From Pseudomonas protegens (lineage in GTDB: Bacteria > Pseudomonadota > Gammaproteobacteria > Pseudomonadales > Pseudomonadaceae), in contig NZ_CP031396.1 of assembly GCF_003363755.1 (NCBI RefSeq), positions 2,604,001 through 2,668,000 on the forward strand: DNA of 64,000 nt, in the 5' to 3' direction. Below, one piece after another: positions 17,474 to 25,161 of the stretch; the stretch's first letter is position 1, and each line of letters begins with the position of its first letter. Both the position numbers and the translations under genes were made by a program. A model generated the notes under the pieces. It saw only the letters and a program-made list of their open reading frames with translations. It was not told the origin of the DNA and searched no databases.

Positions 17474-17561
17474 CTGTGGAGCTGCCTGTGGATAACCTGA
17501 GTGAAAGGCGCTAGATCCCTTGCTCTGCAAGGCTTGTAGAGCGGTGTCTGTTTTTTGATCA
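17474..17561. repeat. 88-bp repeat with DnaA box, copy B
   Basis: It has the same 88-bp layout as copy A, with TGTGGATAA at 17487-17495, the shared CCCTTGCTCT core and a terminal TTTTTTGATCA. Between and after the copies (17428-17473 and 17562-17742) I see no gene. Confidence 0.8.
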
Positions 17562-17742
17562 GGGTAGCGACACACCTCCCTGGCGTTTTTCGACGCCCGC
17601 ACTCGTTGCCAGATAACGGTTTGCTCGATAAGCCAGGTGGGGCCGTAAACCTTTTCTGCCCCGCGAAGCTGTGCGTCGCGTCCTTGAGCCAGTCACTCAA
17701 CCTCGCATCGGTAAAGCTCGATGGAGTTGCCGAAGCATCATG

Positions 17743-18066
17743 CAGTCGCACGATTATGTGCGTCATGGCACCGCCACGCTGTTCACGGCCTGGACTCACT
17801 TCAGGGGCATTTGATTAGGAATATTGAATATCAACATCGGCATCAACAGTGGCTGGAAGTTTCTCAAGAAGATCAATCGAGAAATACCCAAGCATCTACA
17901 ACTGCATTTGATTACCGACAACTACACCCCCCACAAACATCCCAATATGAAAGCGTCGCAGGAAAAACATAAACACTTCCAAGTGCATTCCCCCCCCGAC
18001 GTTCAGCTCTTGGATGAACATGGTCGAGCGCTTTTTCCGGGACATCACCGTGTATTTGTGTGAGGG
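17743..18066 (+). pseudogene. Remnant of an IS630-family transposase (C-terminal DDE region)
   Basis: Pieces of the IS630 catalytic domain occur in the right order but in changing frames. HDYVRHGTATLF is in frame with 17743 and ends in TGA at 17812. EYQHRHQQWL follows one frame off, then KFLKKINREIPKHLQ and LITDNYTPHKHPN return to the first frame. TFSSWMNMVERFFRD lies in a third frame after a run of eight C's near 17990. The second Asp (TDN) and the Glu (VERFF) of the DDE triad survive; the first Asp segment reads TAWTHFRG and is lost. No inverted ends were found. The stretch from 18067 to galE holds no recognisable gene. Confidence 0.8.
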
Positions 18067-18276
18067 GACCACGTTTGCGAGTGATCAAAAGCAAGATCTC
18101 GCGATCTGACAAGCGCACTGGACATCGGGCTTGACGCGAGCAAATTTTATTATGTTGTCAGAATGAAAGCGTTAAAAACCTATTGGCAGTGCTGTATCAT
18201 TTTTCACAATCCACCATCAGATCCAGATAATACTGCGGCCGGACTGTCAGCACTCACTTGAAACAGGCTCATAACT

Positions 18277-19290
18277 ATGCGGTTCTTAATAACTGGCGGT
18301 GCAGGGTATATCGGTTCACACACATTGCTGGAATTGCTTCAAGCAGGCCACGAAGCGGTGGTTCTGGATAACCTGTGCAATAGTTCCATGCTCTCGCTAC
18401 AGCGCGTGCAACAAATTACCGGTAGCACCCCTGTATTTGTTCAAGGTGATGTTTGCGACCGCGCCATCCTTGACCGTATTTTTACCCAGCACGAGATTGA
18501 TGTGGTACTGCACTTCGCTGGCCTGAAAGCCGTCGGTGAGAGCGTAAAGCAGCCCTTGTCCTACTATCAGAACAACGTGAGTGGCAGCATCACCTTGTGC
18601 CAGGCCATGGCCACCGCAGGCGTCTACCGCCTGGTGTTCAGTTCCTCCGCCACAGTGTACGGCGACCCGGTGCAGATACCGATTGTCGAGAGCTGCCCGC
18701 TGGGAACACCTACCAACCCCTATGGCACCTCCAAGTTAATGGTCGAAAAGATGCTGCAGGATATGGCAACTGCCGATCCACGCTGGTCAGTTGCCCTGCT
18801 GCGCTACTTCAATCCGGTGGGCGCACATCAGAGTGGACTTCTGGGCGAGGACCCCAACGGCCTGCCGGAAAATCTACTGCCCTACATAAGCCGTGTCGCA
18901 GTGGGAAAACTCGAAAGGCTTTCCATCTATGGCAACGACTATCCGACCCCCGATGGCACCGGTGTTCGGGACTACATTCATGTCGTTGATCTTGCCAAAG
19001 GGCACGTAGCAGCCGTGAACTACATTTCCCAGCACACCGGTATAAATGCCTGGAACCTCGGGACTGGGGTGGGTTACTCAGTACTGGAGATGATCCAGGC
19101 CTTTGAGGACGCCTCTGGCTGCAGCATTCCCCACACGTTCTCCCAACGTCGCCAAGGCGACATTGCGCAATGCTGGTCAGACCCGTCCAAGGCACTTCAG
19201 GATCTGGGCTGGAAGGCGGAGCTCGGGTTGAAGGAGATGATGGAGGATACGTGGCGTTGGCAGTCGAATAACCCAGATGGGTACCGGTAG
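18277..19290 (+). CDS. galE: UDP-glucose 4-epimerase
   Basis: The 337-residue short-chain dehydrogenase/reductase interconverts UDP-glucose and UDP-galactose for surface polysaccharide synthesis. The NAD site is GGAGYIGSH (residues 7-15). The catalytic residues match E. coli GalE exactly: S124 in SSSATVYG and Y149-x3-K153 in YGTSK. The gene looks less G/C-biased than its neighbours and is flanked by a dead transposase and a truncated gene, suggesting transfer. The reading frame is full length and could be functional. Confidence 0.94.
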   Translation: MRFLITGGAGYIGSHTLLELLQAGHEAVVLDNLCNSSMLSLQRVQQITGSTPVFVQGDVCDRAILDRIFTQHEIDVVLHFAGLKAVGESVKQPLSYYQNNVSGSITLCQAMATAGVYRLVFSSSATVYGDPVQIPIVESCPLGTPTNPYGTSKLMVEKMLQDMATADPRWSVALLRYFNPVGAHQSGLLGEDPNGLPENLLPYISRVAVGKLERLSIYGNDYPTPDGTGVRDYIHVVDLAKGHVAAVNYISQHTGINAWNLGTGVGYSVLEMIQAFEDASGCSIPHTFSQRRQGDIAQCWSDPSKALQDLGWKAELGLKEMMEDTWRWQSNNPDGYR

Positions 19291-19296
19291 TTTTAG

Positions 19297-19467
19297 ATGA
19301 AGACTGCACTGGCCGGCGCGACTGCATCATGCGTTTACGGGGTTCGTGCAGATTTAGTCAAGGACTTGGTTACTGCCGGTCATGACGTTGTACCAATGGC
19401 CGGCAACTCATCCAGCAACTGCTGTTCCCGAGCAGTGCTTACAATAACCACCCCTCCCATTTTCTAG
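19297..19467 (+). pseudogene. Truncated 5' fragment, probable glycosyltransferase
   Basis: A 56-codon frame starts six bases after the galE stop. Its first ~34 residues (MKTALAGATASCVYGVRADL, then VKDLVTAGHDVVPM) resemble the N-terminal Rossmann strand-helix of O-antigen-type glycosyltransferases of the GT-4 kind. It then runs into unrelated cysteine/serine-rich sequence and stops. I infer a deletion that removed the rest of the gene. The identification is by pattern only. Confidence 0.45.
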
Positions 19468-19475
19468 GCTTTTTG

Positions 19476-20708
19476 ATGTCCCCCTCCCCTACTTCCCACG
19501 TCGCGATCATCGGCGGCGGTCCCGCCGGCCTGATGGCTGCCGAGGTACTGAGCCAGGCCGGCGTTCGGGTCGATCTGTACGACGGCATGCCATCGGTGGG
19601 CCGCAAGTTCCTCCTGGCCGGGGTCGGTGGCATGAACATCACCCACTCCGAAGCCTACCCGGCCTTCCTCTCGCGCTATGCCGAGCGAGCCCCGCACATC
19701 GCCCCGCTGCTGCGCGAGTTCGGCGCCGAGGCCTTGTGCCAGTGGATTCACGGCCTGGGTATCGACACCTTCGTCGGCAGCTCGGGACGGGTCTTCCCCA
19801 CCGACATGAAAGCCGCGCCGCTGCTGCGCGCCTGGCTCAAGCGCCTGCGCGACGCCGGGGTGGTTATCCACACCCGGCACCGCTGGCTGGGCTGGAATGC
19901 CGACGGCAGCCTGCGCATCCGGCACCCCGAAGGCGAGCGCGCGGTAGAGGCCGATGCCACCCTGCTGGCACTGGGCGGTGGCAGTTGGTCGCGCCTGGGT
20001 TCCGATGGAGCGTGGCTGCCCCTGCTGCAACAGCGCGGAGTGCAGGTAGCCCCCTTGCAACCAAGCAATTGCGGGTTCGAGGTCAGTGCCTGGAGCGAGT
20101 TGCTGCGCAGCAAATTCGCCGGGGCGCCGCTGAAGAACGTGGCCATTGGCCTCAATGACGACATCCCCCGGCTGGGGGAATGCGTGATCACTGCCAGCGG
20201 TATCGAAGGCAGTCTGATCTATGCCCTGTCGGCGCCGATCCGCGACAGCATCCACCAACACGGGCAAGCCACCATTCATATCGACCTGCTGCCGGGCAAG
20301 CCTCGGGACAAGGTCCAGGCCGCCCTGGCCAAGCCGCGTGGCTCGCGCTCCATGGCCAAGCACCTGCAGAGTCAGTTGGGGATCGAGGGGGTGAAAGCGG
20401 GGTTGCTGCGGGAGCTGACGGGCGCCGACACCTTCAACGATCCGGCGCGCCTGGCGGCGGCGATCAAGGCACTGCCCTTGACCCTGATACGCCCACGGCC
20501 CCTGGACGAAGCTATCAGCAGCGCCGGCGGCGTCGCCTTCGAAGCGCTGGATGAAAGACTGATGCTGGAGCAACTGCCCGGGGTGTTCTGCGCCGGGGAA
20601 ATGCTCGACTGGGAAGCCCCCACCGGCGGTTATCTGCTGACCGCCTGCTTTGCCAGCGGCCGTCGGGCCGGGCTGGGAATGCTGGAGTGGCTGCAACACC
20701 GGCCATAA
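19476..20708 (+). CDS. NAD(P)/FAD-dependent oxidoreductase, HI0933/YhiN-like flavoprotein
   Basis: The 410-residue flavoprotein has an N-terminal FAD site IIGGGPAGLMAAE (about residues 11-23), the family signature KFLLAGVGGMNITHSE and a late GVFCAGEMLDWEAPTGGYLL closing the FAD fold. Its function in cells is unknown. ATG at 19476 is preferred over the TTG immediately before it. Confidence 0.88.
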   Translation: MSPSPTSHVAIIGGGPAGLMAAEVLSQAGVRVDLYDGMPSVGRKFLLAGVGGMNITHSEAYPAFLSRYAERAPHIAPLLREFGAEALCQWIHGLGIDTFVGSSGRVFPTDMKAAPLLRAWLKRLRDAGVVIHTRHRWLGWNADGSLRIRHPEGERAVEADATLLALGGGSWSRLGSDGAWLPLLQQRGVQVAPLQPSNCGFEVSAWSELLRSKFAGAPLKNVAIGLNDDIPRLGECVITASGIEGSLIYALSAPIRDSIHQHGQATIHIDLLPGKPRDKVQAALAKPRGSRSMAKHLQSQLGIEGVKAGLLRELTGADTFNDPARLAAAIKALPLTLIRPRPLDEAISSAGGVAFEALDERLMLEQLPGVFCAGEMLDWEAPTGGYLLTACFASGRRAGLGMLEWLQHRP

Positions 20709-20712
20709 ATAG

Positions 20713-20768
20713 CTTCGCCGGCCAGCCGACTCCTACGGGGGATTGTAGGAGCCGACTGGCCGGCGAAG
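20713..20768. repeat. REP doublet
   Basis: CTTCGCCGGCCAGCCGACTC and its near-perfect inverse ending GACTGGCCGGCGAAG flank a short spacer. It lies between the convergent flavoprotein and rhlE genes and may act as their shared transcript end. Confidence 0.85.
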
Positions 20769-20786
20769 AGGTCAGCACAATTCAGA

Positions 20787-22121
20787 TCAAGGCTTGCGCT
20801 TGCGTGGCCCGGTGTTGAACGCCGGGACCTTGCGTACCGGTTTCACCGCCGGGGCTTCGGCCACTTCACCACTGTCCACCCACTTGCCCAGGTTGCGCTT
20901 GCCGCCACCGCCGGACGTTTTCGGTTTCTTGGGCTTTTTCGGTTTTTTCACCACCTGACCGCTGGCGTCGGTTTCCGGTACCCGGTGCTCGGGCTCGAAA
21001 TCCGGCTCTTCATGGCGCTTCAAGGTCTGGCGAGTGAGCATCTCGATTGCCGACAGCAGGTTGACTTCGTCGGCACACACCAGGGAAATCGCCTCACCGG
21101 TAGAGCCGGCACGGCCGGTACGACCGATGCGGTGGATGTAGTCCTCAGCGACGATCGGCAGGTCGAAGTTGACCACCAGCGGCAGGTCTTCGATGTCCAG
21201 GCCACGGGCCGCCACGTCGGTGGCCACCAGGATCTGGATCTCGCTGGCCTTGAACCGGTCCAGGGCGCGCTGGCGCGTGGCCTGGGGCTTGTCGCCATGG
21301 ATGCCGTCGGCGTTCACGCCCTGGCCCTGAAGCTTTTCCACCAGCGCATCCACGCCGTTGCGGGTCTTGGCGAACACCAGCACCTGCTTCCAGCGGTTCT
21401 TGCGCAGCAGGTGGCTGAACAGCTCCGGCTTGCGCTTCTTGTCCACCGGCACCACCCATTGCTTGACCGTGTTGGCGGCCACATTGCGCGGACTGACCTC
21501 GATGCTCAGCGGGTCGTTGAGCATCTGCCCGGCCAGTTGGCGGATGGCGTCGGAGAACGTGGCGGAGAACAGCAGGGTCTGGCGCTTCTTCGGCAGCGCG
21601 GCATAGATGCTCTTGAGCTCCTCGGAGAAGCCCAGATCCAGCATGCGGTCGGCCTCATCCAGCACCAGGGTCTGCAACTGGCTGAACTTCACCGCGTTCT
21701 GGCGGAACAGGTCCAGCAGACGCCCCGGGGTCGCCACCAGCAGATCGATACCTTTGCGCAGTTTCATCATCTGCGGGTTGATGCTGACCCCGCCGTACAC
21801 CGCGTAGGTGCGCAGCGGCAGGTGCTCGGCGTACTGACGCACGCTTTCGTGGACCTGTTCGGCCAGCTCCCGGGTCGGCACCAGGATCAGCGCGCGCACC
21901 GAGTTGCTGTCGACCTTCGGCCCTTCCATGGTCAGCAACTGCAGCAGCGGCAAGGCAAAACCGGCAGTCTTGCCGGTGCCGGTCTGGGCCGCCGCCATCA
22001 GGTCACGACCGCCCAGCACCGCCGGAATGGCTTGTGCCTGTACCGGGGTAGGGGTCTGGTAGCCGAGGGTTTCAAGGGCGCGCAGCAAGGGGTCGATCAG
22101 GCCAAGAGTGGCGAATGTCAT
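20787..22121 (-). CDS. rhlE: DEAD-box RNA helicase RhlE
   Basis: The 444-residue ATP-dependent RNA helicase is involved in ribosome assembly and RNA turnover. Motifs in order are the Q motif (GYQTPTPVQAQAIP), AQTGTGKT (I), PTRELAEQ (Ia), DEADRMLD (II), SATF (III), VATDVAARGLDIE and HRIGRTGRAG (VI). The C-terminal tail (about residues 380-444) is basic and Lys/Pro rich (KKPKKPKKPK), an RNA-binding extension usual for RhlE. Confidence 0.94.
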   Translation of the reverse strand: MTFATLGLIDPLLRALETLGYQTPTPVQAQAIPAVLGGRDLMAAAQTGTGKTAGFALPLLQLLTMEGPKVDSNSVRALILVPTRELAEQVHESVRQYAEHLPLRTYAVYGGVSINPQMMKLRKGIDLLVATPGRLLDLFRQNAVKFSQLQTLVLDEADRMLDLGFSEELKSIYAALPKKRQTLLFSATFSDAIRQLAGQMLNDPLSIEVSPRNVAANTVKQWVVPVDKKRKPELFSHLLRKNRWKQVLVFAKTRNGVDALVEKLQGQGVNADGIHGDKPQATRQRALDRFKASEIQILVATDVAARGLDIEDLPLVVNFDLPIVAEDYIHRIGRTGRAGSTGEAISLVCADEVNLLSAIEMLTRQTLKRHEEPDFEPEHRVPETDASGQVVKKPKKPKKPKTSGGGGKRNLGKWVDSGEVAEAPAVKPVRKVPAFNTGPRKRKP

Positions 22122-22394
22122 TGGGGGTACCGTAGGAAAAAGTCAGCACAGGGAGGCAATGGCCGGCAGTTTACCGCACTTTTGCGCGCTTGCTTTCCCG
22201 ACCGCCGCTTGGCATCTCCGGCCACCCAACGCCTCGTACATGACCGAAAAGGCCTGGCGGACATGTACAAGCAACAGGTCGATTCATAAGATTCATCGCG
22301 CCGGCAAACCTCCCAAACACACCTCATCAGCGCCTGTTACTCAACGATTCCCCAAACAGGTTTCGCACTGCGCTGTGCCTTTCCTGGAGTGGTT

Positions 22395-24824
22395 ATGCCC
22401 CACCGCACATTGCCTCCCCTTTCCCTGGCCGACGCCATCCGCGCAGCCGGCCTGGGTGCCGTCCTGCTCATGCCCTTGGCCAACCCGGCCCTGGCCGACG
22501 AGACATCACCCGCCACATCTGCCGTTGCCAGCGCCGCGGTGATCAGCGGCCCGTTCATCGACATCCAGGCCTTGAACCCCGATCCCAGGCTGCGCAACGC
22601 GCCTGCCGCCAGTACCGAGCGCCTGACCCAGGCCACCGGACTGAGCATCGGCGCCCTGCGCCTGGATCAGGACGATCGCTTCAAGGACATCAAGGTCCTG
22701 GTGGGCCGGGCCCAGGGCCCCGCTCGCCTGGCATTCGGTGAAAGCAATGTCATCGTCACTGCCCGCAGCGACGGCAGCTTCATTGCCCTGCTGCCCAATG
22801 CCACCATTCGCGGCGATGCCAATGGCCAGCAGACGCTGATCCCCGCCGAAACCAGGCACTCCCATGCGCCCGGCAACATCGACTATGTGCAGTCCGAGCA
22901 AGCCCAGGAGCCCAACCTGCTGCAGACTCGCAACGGCCAGCGCAGCTTTCAGGTCGACCGCAACGCCCAGGGCGAAACCGTCATCGATCTGCTGGCCGGT
23001 TTCTCCCAGGCCGCCGCCGACTACATCGGCGACCACGAAGCCTACGCCCTGGCCCAGGTCGCCTCGGTCAACCATGCCTTGCGCCAGTCACAGATCGAAG
23101 GGGTACGCCTGCGCCTGGTGGGCACCCAGGTGATTGCCGAGGATCACCCGATCACCTCCGGCCCCGACGGCACCATGCGCAAGGTCAGCACCCTGTTCGC
23201 CGAAGGCATGCGGCAATACAGCCCCGACCTGGTGACCGGGTTCTTCGTCGGCACCCCGGGGGTCGACACCATGCTCGGCTGGGGCAATATCAACGGCCGC
23301 TACTCGATCAACAACATCAAGTCCCCCACCACCTTCCGCCACGAGGTGGGGCACAACATCGGCGGCGATCATTGCTCGGACGGCAGCAGCGACCGTTTCG
23401 GCTACCACAACGGCCGGGTGGGCACGATCCTGTGTGGCAACCACGTGGGCTACTACTCCAACCCGGAGGTCAGGGACAACCTGGGCGTGCCCCTGGGCCA
23501 GCTGGGCACCGCCAACATGGCCCGCCTGTGGCGTGAAGGCGCCCAGCGCATGTCCGCCTACAGCCCGGCGGTGATTCCCATGGATCACGAGGAAGCCCAA
23601 CCGCTGCTGAGCAAATCCATCGACCTGCGACGGGACGCGATCCACTACGAGGCTCTGGACATTCCCGAGGGCACCGAGCGCCTGGCGTTGTCGATCAACC
23701 ACGGCCCGCGCCATGAACGCGCGGGCAAGGTGCAACTGCTGCTCAAGCACGGCGCCCGCCCCAGCGCCAGCGACTATGACTACCGCTCCCTGGAAAACCA
23801 TGGCGTCGCCCTGGGGGTCAATCATCCCAAGCCCGGACGCTGGTACGTCGGGGTACGAGCCGAGAAGAACAAGAGCGCCAGCGACCAGTTGCTTGAAGGC
23901 CATGTCTTCGCCAAGACCCGGGAAACCAGCCAGGCTCGCTACCTGCGCTTTTTCGCCACGTCGTCGATCAACGGCAGCAACGTCGCCAGCATCGCCGAAC
24001 TGCTCCTGGCCGACGCCAAGGGCAAGCCGCTGCCAAGAAGCGGCTGGCGCGTCCACTCGGTCAACGGCAAGACCTCCGGCATCGACAACAGCCTGTGGTT
24101 CGTCGATGGCAAACCGAGCTCGTACTGGAGTTCGGGCAGCGCCCGCTATCCCCACGAGATCATCATCGACCTCGGAGCAGAGCGGGGCTTCTCCTCCTTG
24201 AACTACCTGCCGCGGCAAAACAACGATGCCGCCGGCAACATCAAGGGCTACGAAGTGTATGGCGGCGACAGCCCGACCAGCGCCTGGGCGCTGCTGGCCA
24301 AAGGCGAGTTCAGTGCCGACAACGAGGTCAAGTCCGTTGCCCTCAAGCCAGTCGAGGCCAGCCTGCCACCTGTCGCCGTGATCAGCGGTCGTAGCCAGGC
24401 CAACGCCGGTGAACGGGTGCTGCTGGATGCCTCGGGCTCCAGCGACCCACAAGGCAAAGCCTTGAGCTTTGCCTGGCAAGTCACGCCGGCACTGGACTTC
24501 AGCCATGACGGCGCAAGCGTCAGCTTCAACGCCCCGCAGCTCAAGCAGGACACCCGCTACCGCTTCACCCTGAGCGTGGACAACGGCCAGAAAACCGCCA
24601 CCGCCGAGCACAGCGTCACGGTCCTCGCCCCACCGCAAACGGCGCCCGGCTGCACAGCTGCCTGGAATCGCAGCAAGGCCTACCTGGGCGGTCAGAAAGT
24701 CAGCCACAACGGGCGCTTCTTCCTCGCCCGCTGGTGGACCCAAGGCCAGGAGCCGGGCAACCCGGCGTTCACCGGGCCGGACTTCAGCGGCAAGGTCTGG
24801 AACGACCTCGGCCCCTGTCACTGA
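22395..24824 (+). CDS. Secreted chitin-binding metzincin-like zinc metalloprotease, paralog 1
   Basis: The 809-residue protein is multidomain. It has a signal peptide (cleavage near ALA-DE, residues 33-35), an N-terminal region with propeptide character, and a metzincin zinc site H316-E-V-G-H320-N-I-G-G-D-H326 (HExxHxxGxxH). A galactose-binding discoidin-like (F5/8 C) domain spans about 515-660, with SSYWSSGSARYPHEIIIDLG. A PKD-like domain spans about 665-750 (GERVLLDASGSSDPQG). A CBM5/12-type chitin-binding module (about 755-809) carries AWNRSKAYLGGQKV and ARWWTQGQEPG. ATG at 22395 follows TGGAG; a GTG two codons earlier is rejected. It is likely secreted to act on proteins associated with chitinous surfaces such as insect cuticle or fungal wall; the target is inferred. 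Confidence 0.85.
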   Translation: MPHRTLPPLSLADAIRAAGLGAVLLMPLANPALADETSPATSAVASAAVISGPFIDIQALNPDPRLRNAPAASTERLTQATGLSIGALRLDQDDRFKDIKVLVGRAQGPARLAFGESNVIVTARSDGSFIALLPNATIRGDANGQQTLIPAETRHSHAPGNIDYVQSEQAQEPNLLQTRNGQRSFQVDRNAQGETVIDLLAGFSQAAADYIGDHEAYALAQVASVNHALRQSQIEGVRLRLVGTQVIAEDHPITSGPDGTMRKVSTLFAEGMRQYSPDLVTGFFVGTPGVDTMLGWGNINGRYSINNIKSPTTFRHEVGHNIGGDHCSDGSSDRFGYHNGRVGTILCGNHVGYYSNPEVRDNLGVPLGQLGTANMARLWREGAQRMSAYSPAVIPMDHEEAQPLLSKSIDLRRDAIHYEALDIPEGTERLALSINHGPRHERAGKVQLLLKHGARPSASDYDYRSLENHGVALGVNHPKPGRWYVGVRAEKNKSASDQLLEGHVFAKTRETSQARYLRFFATSSINGSNVASIAELLLADAKGKPLPRSGWRVHSVNGKTSGIDNSLWFVDGKPSSYWSSGSARYPHEIIIDLGAERGFSSLNYLPRQNNDAAGNIKGYEVYGGDSPTSAWALLAKGEFSADNEVKSVALKPVEASLPPVAVISGRSQANAGERVLLDASGSSDPQGKALSFAWQVTPALDFSHDGASVSFNAPQLKQDTRYRFTLSVDNGQKTATAEHSVTVLAPPQTAPGCTAAWNRSKAYLGGQKVSHNGRFFLARWWTQGQEPGNPAFTGPDFSGKVWNDLGPCH

Positions 24825-24829
24825 CAGCC

Positions 24830-24852
24830 GCCGGGGGCTTCACGCCCCCGGC
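24830..24852 (+). terminator. Hairpin after metalloprotease paralog 1
   Basis: A perfect 9-bp stem GCCGGGGGC/GCCCCCGGC with a five-base loop starts 5 bp after the stop. There is no T-tract, so intrinsic termination is uncertain. The rest of the 337-bp gap to the next protease holds no gene; its last ~100 bp resembles the leader of paralog 1. Confidence 0.5.
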
Positions 24853-25161
24853 AACCAGCCCCCTTCCCCCAGCACAGGCGACGGCTCCTGCGGCCGCTGC
24901 CTGCGTGACCTCGCCAACCTCTCTGTGGCACCGCACCCATGCTGTTGTTTAGCGGCCTGGACGCTCCGCCCCACCCACTCCGGCGATCCTGCCAGGCACC
25001 TAGGACCGGTACGAAAAGCCCCCTGTTCGATGTACGCCCGGAGCGCCCCTGCCTATGATGCCCTCCGCCGGCAAAACTCCTTATCCACCTTCTCAGCGCG
25101 GACGCTTTAGCGGTCCTGTTCGCCAGGTTTCGCACCGCGCCGAGACTCTCCAGGAATAGTT

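Noticed and set aside
17340..17561. Chromosomal replication origin
   Set aside because: Two DnaA boxes alone are not enough; dnaA, dnaN, an AT-rich unwinding region and further boxes are absent.
17461..17799. Minus-strand frames over the 88-bp repeats as small genes
   Set aside because: They translate the repeats and adjoining decayed DNA; the similar peptides arise only because the DNA is repeated.
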